Below, one piece after another: positions 46,467-55,855 of a stretch of DNA of 64,000 bases. Numbering within the stretch: position 1 is the first letter of the stretch; each line of letters starts with the position of its first letter. The notes under the pieces were generated by a model. That model did not search any database and had not been told where the DNA came from. It saw only the letters and a program-made list of their open reading frames with translations. Both the position numbers and the translations under genes were made by a program. Source of the stretch: Lactiplantibacillus pentosus (GTDB taxonomy: Bacteria; Bacillota; Bacilli; Lactobacillales; Lactobacillaceae). The DNA is taken from assembly GCF_003641185.1 (NCBI RefSeq), contig NZ_CP032757.1:1178001-1242000 (forward strand). Direction: 5' to 3'.

Positions 46467-47552
46467 ATGATTCGGATATTACAATTACCAAACACTATTT
46501 CTCAAGAAAATGGTCGCATGTCAGTAATTATGAGTATATACAGGCACATAGATAGAACCAAGATTCAGTTTGATTTTGCGGTATCTGAGTCTAGTGGCGA
46601 TACTTATCTTGATGAAATTGAAAAGCTTGGAGGCAAGGTGTTTGTGATCCCATCTGGCGAGGTTTCCTACAAAAGTGTTGTCAAGATGGTTAATATGCTC
46701 CTTGAGAAAAGGGAGTATTCATTTATACATTATCACGCAATCTCGATTTGGGGAGTTGCCCTAAACGTTGCACATCGGCATGGTGTAAAGATAATCACAC
46801 ACAGTCATGCAACATATTTTAGCGATGGATTTATGAAGTCAATTCGAAATCGAATCTTTTCTCTAAATATAAAGTTATATTCGGATAAGTTGGCAGCTGT
46901 TTCCCCAGAGGCGGGTAGAACTTTATTTGGAAAACAACAATATATATATATACCAAATGTAATCAATTATAAAAAATATACTTTCTCGCGTAACAATAGA
47001 GAAAAAATTCGTCGGCAATATAACATTGACGATGGTGACTTTGTCGTTGGTCATGTAGGACGTTTGTCAAAACAAAAAAACCATCAGTTTCTAATCAGAG
47101 CCTTTAGTCTATTACATGCATCGGCGGAAAAGTACAAATTAATGCTCGTGGGTAGTGGACCACTTGAAGATGATTTGAGGACACTTGTAAGTCAACTAAA
47201 TATTGAAAGGTCAGTTATTTTTGTTGGTGCAAAGCAAGATGTAACTGCGTTTTATTCAGCATTTGACTTGTTCTGGTTACCTTCCTTGTATGAGGGATTG
47301 CCTACGGTTGGATTGGAAGCGCAGGCTAACGGTCTCTCAATCATTGCAAGTGATCGTATTTCACCTGAGCTAGCCATTGAAAATGTTATTTTTTCTCCAA
47401 TTAGGCATAAAAGCGATTTACAAAGATGGTGTCATATCACTCTGGAGCGAGATTGGCCCCGCTCTACAGATGTCATGCGGACGATTGAACATAGTCGGTA
47501 TAACTATCAACATGTCTTAGACCAATGGAAAAGCCTATATGATATGAAGTAA
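46467..47552 (+). CDS. Family 4 glycosyltransferase
   Basis: 361 residues, GT-B fold. N-terminal half with FDFAVSE and HYHAISIWG; C-terminal half with VGHVGRLSKQKNH, LMLVGSGPLED and the LPSLYEGLPTVGLEAQANG donor-binding block with the E-x7-E pattern. It resembles enzymes such as EpsF. GAAAGGATG precedes the ATG. Cytosolic face of the membrane; part of the cluster II repeat-unit assembly line. Confidence 0.9.
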   Translation: MIRILQLPNTISQENGRMSVIMSIYRHIDRTKIQFDFAVSESSGDTYLDEIEKLGGKVFVIPSGEVSYKSVVKMVNMLLEKREYSFIHYHAISIWGVALNVAHRHGVKIITHSHATYFSDGFMKSIRNRIFSLNIKLYSDKLAAVSPEAGRTLFGKQQYIYIPNVINYKKYTFSRNNREKIRRQYNIDDGDFVVGHVGRLSKQKNHQFLIRAFSLLHASAEKYKLMLVGSGPLEDDLRTLVSQLNIERSVIFVGAKQDVTAFYSAFDLFWLPSLYEGLPTVGLEAQANGLSIIASDRISPELAIENVIFSPIRHKSDLQRWCHITLERDWPRSTDVMRTIEHSRYNYQHVLDQWKSLYDMK

Positions 47553-47582
47553 GACCCTTATTCAGCGCTAGGAGTAGAGTAG

Positions 47583-48680
47583 ATGTTATTGTATACGTCA
47601 TTAATTTTGGTTCCAATAATTTTAACACCAGTAGAGCTTTTATCAAAGAGACTATATGCTTTTCTAAGTTTGTTTCTGATTTGGATTGTGATCGCGTTTC
47701 GTGCATTAACTGTTGGAAGCGATACGTTGACTTATGCACAATTATACGGTCAATTGGCAGCTCAAAATTTATCTGGTAGTTCTTTACTGGAGTTAGTTAA
47801 CGGCCGTTTTGAGTTAGGGTATGTATTACTAAACAAATTTTTGTACGTAATAACACCAAACCCGAGAATACTTCTTATTTTCGCAGCAACGATAGAAATG
47901 ATTGCTATTGGTTACTTTATAAACAAATTTTCAACAAGTCAGTCACTTTCAATCATATTGTTTATCACGATGAATTTCCTTGCATTTTCGATGAATGCAT
48001 TAAGGCAATGTCTTGCTTTGACACTTGTTGTCCTTGCAGTTGTCTTTTTAATTGAAAACAATGATTGGATGTATTTGGTAATGGTTATTGGGGCAAGCTT
48101 TTTTCATAAGACTGCATTAATAATGTTGATACTTTATCCAATTTGGAAGATGAAACTAACTAAGAAAATTGTAATTACAATTTTCTTAATAACAATAGTT
48201 GTCATATTTTCGTTTGAAAAATGGTTTGGTTTCTTGACTACTAGTATTGATTCGTACAATGGCTATCAGGTTTCAGCAATCGGTGATGGTGGAGGAAGTA
48301 CAGCATTATACGCAAAAATTTGTATTTTAATTGTTATTATTATATTTTCCTATCTGTCTAATAGGCCGGAAATGGAGGATACAAAAATAAAACCTGAATT
48401 TAATTTGAAAATATGGAAATTCTTTATCGTAATGTTATGTATCTCTGTATCAATTACTCTGATTGCCTTACAATATTCTCAAATAAATCGGATTGCGACA
48501 TACTTTGATATTGCGTATTTGGTATTGATTCCGCGAGCTATTAGTACAACCAAGAACGCCAATATTCGCTTCTTGGAATATTTGAGCGTCATCGTGATGT
48601 CATCGGCATATTTCTTAGTCGTACAGTTGTACCGACCCGAATGGTTTGGCATCATTCCATATCATTTTGGGTGGCTCTAA
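47583..48680 (+). CDS. EpsG/Wzy-type polysaccharide polymerase (cluster II)
   Basis: 365 residues with about ten hydrophobic segments. The pattern FRALTVGSDTLTYAQLY near the N-terminus and MNALRQCLALTLVV are hallmarks of the EpsG family, which polymerises repeat units outside the membrane. AGGAG lies upstream of the ATG. The DNA is very AT-rich. Confidence 0.85.
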   Translation: MLLYTSLILVPIILTPVELLSKRLYAFLSLFLIWIVIAFRALTVGSDTLTYAQLYGQLAAQNLSGSSLLELVNGRFELGYVLLNKFLYVITPNPRILLIFAATIEMIAIGYFINKFSTSQSLSIILFITMNFLAFSMNALRQCLALTLVVLAVVFLIENNDWMYLVMVIGASFFHKTALIMLILYPIWKMKLTKKIVITIFLITIVVIFSFEKWFGFLTTSIDSYNGYQVSAIGDGGGSTALYAKICILIVIIIFSYLSNRPEMEDTKIKPEFNLKIWKFFIVMLCISVSITLIALQYSQINRIATYFDIAYLVLIPRAISTTKNANIRFLEYLSVIVMSSAYFLVVQLYRPEWFGIIPYHFGWL

Positions 48681-49473
48681 ATACGAATATATGAAAACCG
48701 AGAGGAAATTTATTTGTAATGATGAATAAAATAAAAATGTTGTTTTTTTCTGTAATGGCACAATTGATGAGTGCTGTAATTACTCCAAATCCGAATGTTT
48801 GGATATTCTCATCAACGCAAAATGTTCATTTCGATTATAATTCACGCTATTTATTCGAATATTTGTTGAACAAACATTCTGAAAAACAAATCTACTTTGT
48901 TATTAATGATTCCAACCTCAGGGCAAATTTAACTAGCAAGTATGGTCCACACTTTATAAATACCCAAAGTATTTCTGGAATCATTACTGCCTTGCGGGGT
49001 GGTGTTTGGATCACGTCCGCGGGTCTGCCTATTTATTTGTTGTTTGGAAGTTCTAGGAGAATACTGGTTAACTTGTGGCACGGAGTTCCGCTAAAAAAAA
49101 TTGTTTTGAAAGAGAATAACTTGAACTCAATAAGAAGAGTATTTACCAAATTAGTATTCAGTCGGAAATATACATGGGTAGTCACAACCTCATCCAAGCT
49201 AATTAGAATATATGCCGATAGTTTTGGAGTCGATGCTTCAAAGATTAAAGTATTAGGACAGCCTCGTAATGATGTCTTGTTTCAGTACAAGCAAAGAACC
49301 CTTGCCTCGGCCTTTAACGGTGAACAGTTCGATTCGATGACAAAGATTTTGTATGCGCCAACTTATAGAGACTGGAAAGAAACGATACTTTTTCCATTTT
49401 CAGATTTTGACTTAGGACGTTTGGAAGCGTTTCTCACAAAAAATAATGCAGTAATTTTTATCAGATTTCATTT

Positions 49474-50527
49474 GGCAGATTGTAAAATTTAAGTTGAACA
49501 TTTAAGTGGACAGAAAAACCCATCAAGGTCTTTAATGGTGTTACCACACAATCCATTAGAAAGAAGGACCTTGATGAGCACCACTATTTTATCATTCCAG
49601 AACCGTGTTGTCATTGAAACGCTTCATAATGAAGGACGTTCCTTGCGATACATCGCTAACTACTTAGGCTTTAGTAAGACCACCATCTTTAACGAACTTC
49701 ACCGGCTAAATAGTGAGTACCAGGCTGGGCTAGCGCAAACTGACTTTGAACGAAAGGTTAGTCAACGGGGGCGGAAGTCTTCGCTCACTAAAAACCTTAA
49801 ACACTTGATCGAGGAAAAGATTCAAGTCCAGAAGTGGTCCCCTGAACAAGTTGCCCATGTGGTGGGGATTGCCTACAAGACGGTCTATAACTGGATTGAT
49901 CAAGGATGGCTTGATATACAGTTGCCCGATTTGCCTGATCATGGAATTCGTCGTCATCGTGCTAAAGAAAAGCGTGGTACGTTCAATCACGGCCGCTCCA
50001 TTGAGGAGCGGCCTCATAAAGTCGAAACTCGCCAGGAATTCGGCCACTTTGAAGCTGATACCGTACTTTCTGGTAAACGTAAAGGTCAAGCTGTGGCTAC
50101 TTTTGTGGAGCGTAAGAGTCGCCTGACAATTGTTAAACGGCTCCATGGTCGCGACAGTCAGTCCATGACTCAAGCCGTACTTGAACTAGCTAGTCAACTT
50201 CAAGACAAGCTCAAGACGCTTACCGTAGATCATGGTAAAGAGTTCGCTAACTATCAGACAATTGAACGGCGAACTGGTACACAGGTTTATTTTGCACATG
50301 CCTATTCACCGCATGAAAGAGGCAGTAATGAGAACCGTAACCGAGTTTTGCGGCGCTTTATTCCCAAAGGCCAAGCCATTGAAGAACTAAGTGATCACCA
50401 ACTGGTTCAAATCAACTGGTATTTGAATTCACGGCCACTTAAATGTCTTAATTGGCATACACCAATCGAGATCTTCTTGCTTAATTTACGTCATTAAATT
50501 CGTTCAAGTTATTTCTTGCAATCTGCC
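49474..50527 (+). mobile_element. IS30-family insertion sequence (1054 bp)
   Basis: Imperfect terminal inverted repeats begin GGCAGATTG on both ends (left continues TAAAATTTAAGTTGAAC, right CAAGAAATAACTTGAAC). ATTT at 49470-49473 and 50528-50531 is a 4-bp target duplication. One intact transposase gene fills the element. Confidence 0.92.
49574..50497 (+). CDS. IS30-family transposase (intact)
   Basis: 307 residues from the ATG at 49574, preceded by GAAAGGA. An N-terminal HTH (SLRYIANYLGFSKTTIFNELH) and the DDE domain with GHFEADTVLS (first Asp), LTVDHGKEF (second Asp) and SPHERGSNENRNRVLRRFIPKG (Glu) match IS30 enzymes. The frame is complete, so the element may still be active. The start at 49535 is not favoured, as it precedes the ribosome site. 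Confidence 0.93.
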   Translation: MSTTILSFQNRVVIETLHNEGRSLRYIANYLGFSKTTIFNELHRLNSEYQAGLAQTDFERKVSQRGRKSSLTKNLKHLIEEKIQVQKWSPEQVAHVVGIAYKTVYNWIDQGWLDIQLPDLPDHGIRRHRAKEKRGTFNHGRSIEERPHKVETRQEFGHFEADTVLSGKRKGQAVATFVERKSRLTIVKRLHGRDSQSMTQAVLELASQLQDKLKTLTVDHGKEFANYQTIERRTGTQVYFAHAYSPHERGSNENRNRVLRRFIPKGQAIEELSDHQLVQINWYLNSRPLKCLNWHTPIEIFLLNLRH

Positions 50528-50969
50528 ATTTACAAAATCAAAATGACACTCAAATCAAAGAAACTGAGCATATAAGGTTTATTAATGAAGACAAATTTGA
50601 GGATGTAATGACGGTTTTAAATCAGTTTGATATGTTGATTACCGACTACTCTTCGATATATATTGACTATCTTTTATTGAATAAGCCAATTATTTTTTTA
50701 CCGTATGACATTTCAGAGTATCAGTCGAAACGAGGCTTTAATTTTGATTATAATGCGGTAACTCCAGGTTATCATGTTTCTGATTCAATGGTTAACCTCA
50801 TGCAGATAATTAAGAAATATATAGCCAACCCTCGAACTCATCAAAATGACAGAATCAAAGTCAATCAGTACTTTAACGAAATCACAGATCATAGTTCTGA
50901 ACTAATTGTTAAGAATCTTGAAAATAAACTACAATCCATGCAAGAGTAAATCGCGGAAAGGAGATATTA

Positions 50970-51995
50970 ATGTATAGAGATAAGAAGCTGGCGGAAATGT
51001 ATGAAACCTCACCGCTATTCTCTATTATAGTGCCCGTGTATAATGTTGAAGATTATCTGGGCAAATGCATTGATTCAGTTATGCAGCAGTCAGTAAGTAA
51101 TTTTGAATTGTTGTTGATTGATAATGAGTCAACTGATTCTTCAAGAGATATTTGTATGCATTGGGCTAAATCTGATGCAAGAATAAAAGTATTTTCTCAG
51201 AAGAAAAAAGGTCCTGCCGCCACTAAAAACACAGGATTGCTACACGCAACTGGAAATTATGTTGTGTTTGTTGATTCCGATGATTATATTGTCCCTAATT
51301 TACTGAAAATAGTTTTAAGTACAATTGAAGAAAATAATGCACCTGATGTTATTTATTTTAATTATTTTACTTTACAGCATGATGAATTAAGAGAAAATAA
51401 CTTGATCTTAAATCCTGGTGGGCTTTCTATTTCACAGGCATACAGGAGCCAATTCATGGTGGGAGGGTATGGCGGTTTCGCATGGAACAAAGTTTTTAAG
51501 CGAGAGCAAATTAGAGAAAAACAGTTTAACGAAGACTTATTTTATCTGGAGGACTCAGTATTTGTTTCTGAAGTGGTTCACAGCAATCCAAGCATTGTTG
51601 CCATACGTGATTCACTTTATGTTTATCGTCAAAGAAAGGCATCGATTACTCATGTAAGATTTAGTACTCAGAAGTTAACATATGTGAAAGGTATGGGCAT
51701 CCTGGTAAATACCGTTCCGAAAGAATATGCCACCATATTAATTCCTGAAAAAAAGTTTGCCGAGATTGACTTCGCAGCGAAAGTATTTTTACAGAAATAT
51801 AGCTTGTACAAGTCGTTGAAGAGAAGCTTTGACAACGATTTGATAGTTAACGAAAATAGAACAATGTTGCGTCCTTTCCCGAAGTTTATTTTAAAAGTTT
51901 CTGATTACAGTTTTGGATTAGCAGTCAGTTTCTTTGCAGTTCATGATATTGTAAAGCAATTTTTTAAAATGCTGCATTTGAATGAGAAAAGCTAA
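50970..51995 (+). CDS. Family 2 glycosyltransferase
   Basis: 341 residues. FSIIVPVYNVEDYLGKCIDSVMQQ, IDNESTDSS and FVDSDDYI are the GT2 signatures; the C-terminal 120 residues are helical and basic. GGAAAGGAG precedes the ATG. It follows the IS-split glycerophosphotransferase and may be affected by IS polarity. Confidence 0.87.
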   Translation: MYRDKKLAEMYETSPLFSIIVPVYNVEDYLGKCIDSVMQQSVSNFELLLIDNESTDSSRDICMHWAKSDARIKVFSQKKKGPAATKNTGLLHATGNYVVFVDSDDYIVPNLLKIVLSTIEENNAPDVIYFNYFTLQHDELRENNLILNPGGLSISQAYRSQFMVGGYGGFAWNKVFKREQIREKQFNEDLFYLEDSVFVSEVVHSNPSIVAIRDSLYVYRQRKASITHVRFSTQKLTYVKGMGILVNTVPKEYATILIPEKKFAEIDFAAKVFLQKYSLYKSLKRSFDNDLIVNENRTMLRPFPKFILKVSDYSFGLAVSFFAVHDIVKQFFKMLHLNEKS

Positions 51996-51996
51996 G

Positions 51997-52140
51997 GGCA
52001 AAGTTAGCATTGGATTTAGCGAGACAAGCATAATTTATCTAGTTATCATCAATAATGAGGTTGAATTGTTAGATAAGTTTCAGGGGTATCTCAATAGATT
52101 TGGGGAAGGCGTATACAGCGGGTACAGTATTATTAAGTAG
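51997..52140 (+). pseudogene. Possible C-terminal remnant of an unknown gene
   Basis: A frame open over about 47 codons after the GT2 stop reads like protein (IIYLVIINNEVELLDKF, GYLNRFGEGVYSGYSII) and ends in TAG at 52138-52140, but has no start or ribosome site. It may be the tail of a gene lost by deletion between the GT2 and flippase genes. Confidence 0.3.
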
Positions 52141-52203
52141 GACATTTGCTATGAAATTTATAGCCTATTAAACAGTTGTTAAGTTCAGAGATGGGAGAAT
52201 TTG

Positions 52204-53742
52204 ATGGGAACTAGAAGAAAAGCATCGATAATCAATTCGTCAAGCGCAATTATAGGACAGTTTTTGAGTATGGTTTTATCGTTCATATCTCGAACTATTT
52301 TTATTAGAGTTCTTGGTGAACAATATTTAGGGTTAAATGGCCTTTTTACCAATCTTCTTAATATTCTCTCGTTTGCTGAACTTGGAATTGGTACGGCTAT
52401 CGTTGTTTCTTTGTACAAGCCACTAAATGAGAATAACATCGGCCAAGTAAAAGCATTAATGCTTTTGTATAAAAAATGCTATTATGCTGTTGCGGTGGTG
52501 CTAGTGGCGGGTGGTAGCTGTGTATCAATTTTTTTACCGAAACTGATAGCAGGAAGTTACAACGTAGGTAATATCTACCTTGCGTTTGGACTGTATCTTC
52601 TAAATTCTGTTTTATCATATTTGTGGAGTTATAAGCGATCTATATTGATTGCAAACCAAGAGGGCTACATTAATTCCTTGAATCAGCTGTTTTTTAATGT
52701 AATTATGCAAGTATTACAAATTGTATTTTTGTTCATGTTTAAATCGTATTACATCTATTTAATCATTCAGGCGTCATTTACACTTTTGAGTAACTTACAA
52801 ATTTCTAGATTAGCTAATCGACATTTTAGCTATTTAACTGACCCGGTGACAGAAAAGGTAAATCCCAAAACACTAAAATATTTACGGAAAAATATTGTCG
52901 GTATGATTGCTTCGAAAATTGGAGAAGTAATTGTGTATGGAACTGATAATTTACTATTATCTAGTTTTCTGGGCCTGGTCGCAGTCGGACAGTATTCGAA
53001 TTATACTTTAATTGTGAATGGTGTGGGTAGCATTATAAATCAAGGCTTTAGTGCGGTTACTGCATCGATTGGGAATCTCCGTGTATCCGGAAGCCAAGAG
53101 AGACAGAATGAAGTATTCTTCCAATATTCACAGCTGGTGAGCTATGTTTCTTTTTTCATATCAATTGCCATGGCACTGTTTTTTCCTTCGTTTATTCAAT
53201 TTTGGGTAGGTAAACGTTTCATTCTTTCCCCAACATTGTCTTTTTTAATTGTCTTTAGCTTCTTTGTGTCAAGTCTGAGATATTCCAATTTAAATTTTAT
53301 GAGTGCATATGGAACATATTGGGAAATGAGATACAAATCAATTTTAGAAGCGTTGGTTAATTTCGTAATTTCAATTGTTCTGATCAAGTACACGACTTGG
53401 GGAATAAGCGCAGTAGTAATTGGAACACTACTGGCTAATCTAACTATCAATGCCTGGTGGGAACCACTAATTGTTTTTCAATCGGCATTAACAGCTAGTT
53501 TCAAGAGTTATATACGCTTTTATGCTATTAATTTGGTAACTGGTGTTACGATTATTGGTATTATGCAATATGTATATCAGCGTGTGCAATTGAACTTGAT
53601 TCTGTCAGGAATCGTTTGCTTAACGATTAGTTGTATCTGTTTGTTGATTTTCCATTTAATCACAATTAGTTTCGCATTTCCAAAAAAATATAGTTATTTG
53701 AGTTTCGCTTCGGTTTTATCTAAAATGTTTCATAATAAGTAG
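52204..53742 (+). CDS. Wzx-type polysaccharide flippase (cluster II)
   Basis: 512 residues with about fourteen hydrophobic segments. The start SSSAIIGQFLSMVLSFISRTIFIRVLG and GLNGLFTNLLNILSFAELGIG are typical for capsular flippases of Firmicutes. GGGAG is 6 bases before the ATG at 52204. It completes the Wzy-dependent set of cluster II. Confidence 0.88.
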   Translation: MGTRRKASIINSSSAIIGQFLSMVLSFISRTIFIRVLGEQYLGLNGLFTNLLNILSFAELGIGTAIVVSLYKPLNENNIGQVKALMLLYKKCYYAVAVVLVAGGSCVSIFLPKLIAGSYNVGNIYLAFGLYLLNSVLSYLWSYKRSILIANQEGYINSLNQLFFNVIMQVLQIVFLFMFKSYYIYLIIQASFTLLSNLQISRLANRHFSYLTDPVTEKVNPKTLKYLRKNIVGMIASKIGEVIVYGTDNLLLSSFLGLVAVGQYSNYTLIVNGVGSIINQGFSAVTASIGNLRVSGSQERQNEVFFQYSQLVSYVSFFISIAMALFFPSFIQFWVGKRFILSPTLSFLIVFSFFVSSLRYSNLNFMSAYGTYWEMRYKSILEALVNFVISIVLIKYTTWGISAVVIGTLLANLTINAWWEPLIVFQSALTASFKSYIRFYAINLVTGVTIIGIMQYVYQRVQLNLILSGIVCLTISCICLLIFHLITISFAFPKKYSYLSFASVLSKMFHNK

Positions 53743-53820
53743 ACAATTATGAACTATATCGCTAACAGCTTCCAATTAAAATAAAGAAGTTGTAAAACTT
53801 AGTATCTGGGAGGATGAATC

Positions 53821-54018
53821 ATGACATCAAATCGTGATGATAAGACAATGTTTGCTATGAGAATTAGTAAAAATGAAAAAGATCAGTTAAGAAAGTTATA
53901 TGCCGATATGGGGTTAGATCTATCAACGGCTGTAAATCTATTTTTTAAGCAAAGCCTTGTGGAGGATGGATTGCCATTTCGACCAAGGAGAGGGATGGGC
54001 TCAAAAAATAATAGTTAA
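53821..54018 (+). CDS. RelB/DinJ-family antitoxin without adjacent toxin
   Basis: 65 residues. A ribbon-helix-helix N-terminal part (TMFAMRISKNEKDQLRKLYADMGLDLSTAVNLFFKQ) is that of RelB/DinJ antitoxins. GGGAGG precedes the ATG. Antitoxins of this type neutralise a YafQ/RelE-like RNase encoded just downstream; here no toxin gene follows, but two decayed copies of the same antitoxin do. It may be a leftover that protects against toxins encoded elsewhere (inference). Confidence 0.85.
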   Translation: MTSNRDDKTMFAMRISKNEKDQLRKLYADMGLDLSTAVNLFFKQSLVEDGLPFRPRRGMGSKNNS

Positions 54019-54092
54019 AATGCCCCTTAGACACTAGGTAGAGGTTTGAGAATATTGAAGGCGTGCGTTAATGCAAATAAAATGAAAAAACT

Positions 54093-54266
54093 ATGTTTGC
54101 AATGCGTATTGACAAGTCTGAAAAGGGTCAATTAAGGCAATTATATTCAGATATGGGATTGGACTTGTCGACAGCTGTCAATCTTTTCTTTAAGCAGAGT
54201 CTTCTAGAGAACGGCCAGCCTTTTAAACCAAGTAGAGATAAGGTTCAAAGTGGATTGCCAAAGTGA
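54093..54266 (+). pseudogene. Second RelB/DinJ antitoxin copy, N-terminus damaged
   Basis: 57 codons from ATG at 54093 read MFAMRIDKSEKGQLRQLYSDMG...NLFFKQSLLENGQPFKPSRD, collinear with the first copy. The upstream codons that should complete the N-terminus run into TAA at 54078-54080, and a short MQIK frame starts out of phase, as after a small deletion. No ribosome site is seen at 54093, so expression is doubtful. Confidence 0.65.
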
Positions 54267-54282
54267 TACAAAAATGTGATCA

Positions 54283-54367
54283 ACCTATTTTTAAACATAA
54301 CTTATTAGAAAATGGGTTACTATTTCGCCCCACACGGACAGTAGATAGTAATGCTGAAAGAAAGTAA
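54283..54367 (+). pseudogene. Third RelB/DinJ antitoxin copy, C-terminal fragment
   Basis: The frame ending at TAA 54365-54367 reads KHNLLENGLLFRPTRT before a diverged tail, matching the C-terminal part (KQSLVEDGLPFRPRR) of the antitoxin at 53821. The N-terminal two-thirds are gone. Confidence 0.55.
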
Positions 54368-54881
54368 GTTTGGCGGAGAATAAGCATTGTTTTTAGGAAT
54401 AATAGCTTATGTGTGCATAGTAAGATGGGGCTGTCTTTGAATCTCTAAATTTGAAGATAATGTCTGAAGGTTCATGTGACTTTTTAGCCATAAACGCCCA
54501 ATCAGCCCTCATTAACGTGAATAAATATTGGCCAATATCAAGTTATATCCAAATAGAATCAGAAAAATTAATTAAAATAGCAACTGACCAAGTAATGATT
54601 TGTCCAACACAATTCCATCCGTACCAACTCATCAGCCACGTGCCAATGTGCCGTGGCTTTTTTGCGTTCGCCAGCTCAAAAGCGCATTAATATCATTCCA
54701 CAGATTATTTAATACAGAATATTAATTCACCAAACTTAAAAATTTAAGTGCTTGTCTTGGTGTTTCGCTTCTAGCTATAATGCACACTAGAGCAGTGTGA
54801 GGTATCACTGTGATTTTGGGAACGGCAGCGGACTGAGTTAGTTCGCGACTGCCAGTATAGAACGCACTTTGGGGGAAGCTT
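54368..54881. other. Gene-free stretch between clusters II and III
   Basis: AT-rich at first, then GC-richer after about 54600. It contains the terminator at 54633 and presumably the cluster III promoter after about 54740. No supported ORF. Confidence 0.4.
54633..54664 (+). terminator. Rho-independent terminator
   Basis: The stem AGCCACG / CGTGGCT is followed by TTTTTT. It could end the cluster II transcript. Confidence 0.75.
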
Positions 54882-55793
54882 ATGGCTAAAATAGCATGTG
54901 TGATTGTCACTTACAATCGAAAACAACTTTTGGGGGAAGCGTTGGAGAGTGCCCTGAACCAAGAAGCGGCACCGGAGACCATCTTCGTGATTGATAATGC
55001 ATCGACGGACGGGACTGAGGACTATATTAATCAGCGCTTTGACTTCGATAATCAACGGCTACACTATGTCCGCTGTGCACAGAACTTGGGTGGCTCAGCG
55101 GGGTTTGCGACTGGAATGCGGCTGGCGTTGCAGACCGACTGTGATTGGGTCTCGATTTCAGATGACGACGCGCTGTTTGAGCCGGGGTATTTCAAGGCCA
55201 TGCGGGCGGGTATCGCTGACCACCCGCAGCAACAAGTCTTTTCCGGCTCAGTCCTACTACTGGACGGCACGCACGACATGATGCATCGCGAGTTGATTAC
55301 GAATCCGGCGACATTGACGGTCAAACCAGTCAGTGAAGCCACTTACGCGCAGGATTTTATGTATGACATTTTCTCATTTGTCGGGGTCTTAATGAGCTGG
55401 CAAGTGGTCGAAGACATTGGCTTGCCTGAGCAGGATTATTTTATTCGGTTTGATGATTTTGAATACGCGGTCCGCGCGTTGAAGTACGGCCGGTTCATGA
55501 ATCTTAGTGCAGCCAAAGTCTTACACAAAACGACCTACACGCGCGCGTCGATTGCGCCGTGGAAAGAGTATTACGTGATGCGCAACCGCATTGCGTTATT
55601 GCTGAAGCATCGCGGTGCTAATCGCGTGACGCGCTGGTATTGTCGCCGCTTTTTGGCACGTAAATTACTGGCGATTCTACTCTTCCGGAATCGCTGGGGC
55701 CAGGCACGGCCGCTGATCAAAGCCTACGTGACCGGCTATCGAGATGGTTGGCACGCACGATTGGGACGCCAACTCGCATTTCTACCATCGTGA
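54882..55793 (+). CDS. Family 2 glycosyltransferase (rhamnosyl/galactofuranosyl subtype), copy a
   Basis: 303 residues. CVIVTYNRKQLLGEALES, IDNASTDGT, the LGGSAGFATGM block and the metal site SDDDALFEPGYF place it with GT2 enzymes such as rhamnosyl- and GlfT-type galactofuranosyltransferases. GGGGGAAG precedes the ATG. The next gene is a paralogue with the same motif layout, and glf lies right after it, so Galf transfer is plausible (inference). Confidence 0.87.
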   Translation: MAKIACVIVTYNRKQLLGEALESALNQEAAPETIFVIDNASTDGTEDYINQRFDFDNQRLHYVRCAQNLGGSAGFATGMRLALQTDCDWVSISDDDALFEPGYFKAMRAGIADHPQQQVFSGSVLLLDGTHDMMHRELITNPATLTVKPVSEATYAQDFMYDIFSFVGVLMSWQVVEDIGLPEQDYFIRFDDFEYAVRALKYGRFMNLSAAKVLHKTTYTRASIAPWKEYYVMRNRIALLLKHRGANRVTRWYCRRFLARKLLAILLFRNRWGQARPLIKAYVTGYRDGWHARLGRQLAFLPS

Positions 55794-55855
55794 TGACAGC
55801 ACAATTAGAAGACAGACCAAAGCTGGTCAACGAAACGATTTAGGAGTGGACGAAC

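Larger units (their letters stand above)
48719..50949 (+). pseudogene. TagB/TagF-like CDP-glycerol glycerophosphotransferase, split by IS30
   Basis: The 5-prime part (48719-49473) reads LVNLWHGVPLKKI, VLGQPRNDVLF and ILYAPTYRDW; the 3-prime part (50532-50949) has the catalytic-site block MLITDYSSIYIDYLLLNKPIIFLPYD. Removing the IS element and one copy of the 4-bp duplication ATTT rejoins the frame exactly (FIRFHLQNQND...). The uninterrupted protein would have about 390 residues. Such enzymes transfer glycerol phosphate, here perhaps as a decoration of the cluster II polymer. The downstream part alone (ATG about 50608) lacks the N-terminal domain and is unlikely to work. Confidence 0.88.

Noticed and set aside
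54451-54690. 79-codon plus-strand frame
   Set aside because: It runs through a terminator hairpin at 54633 and has no ribosome site.
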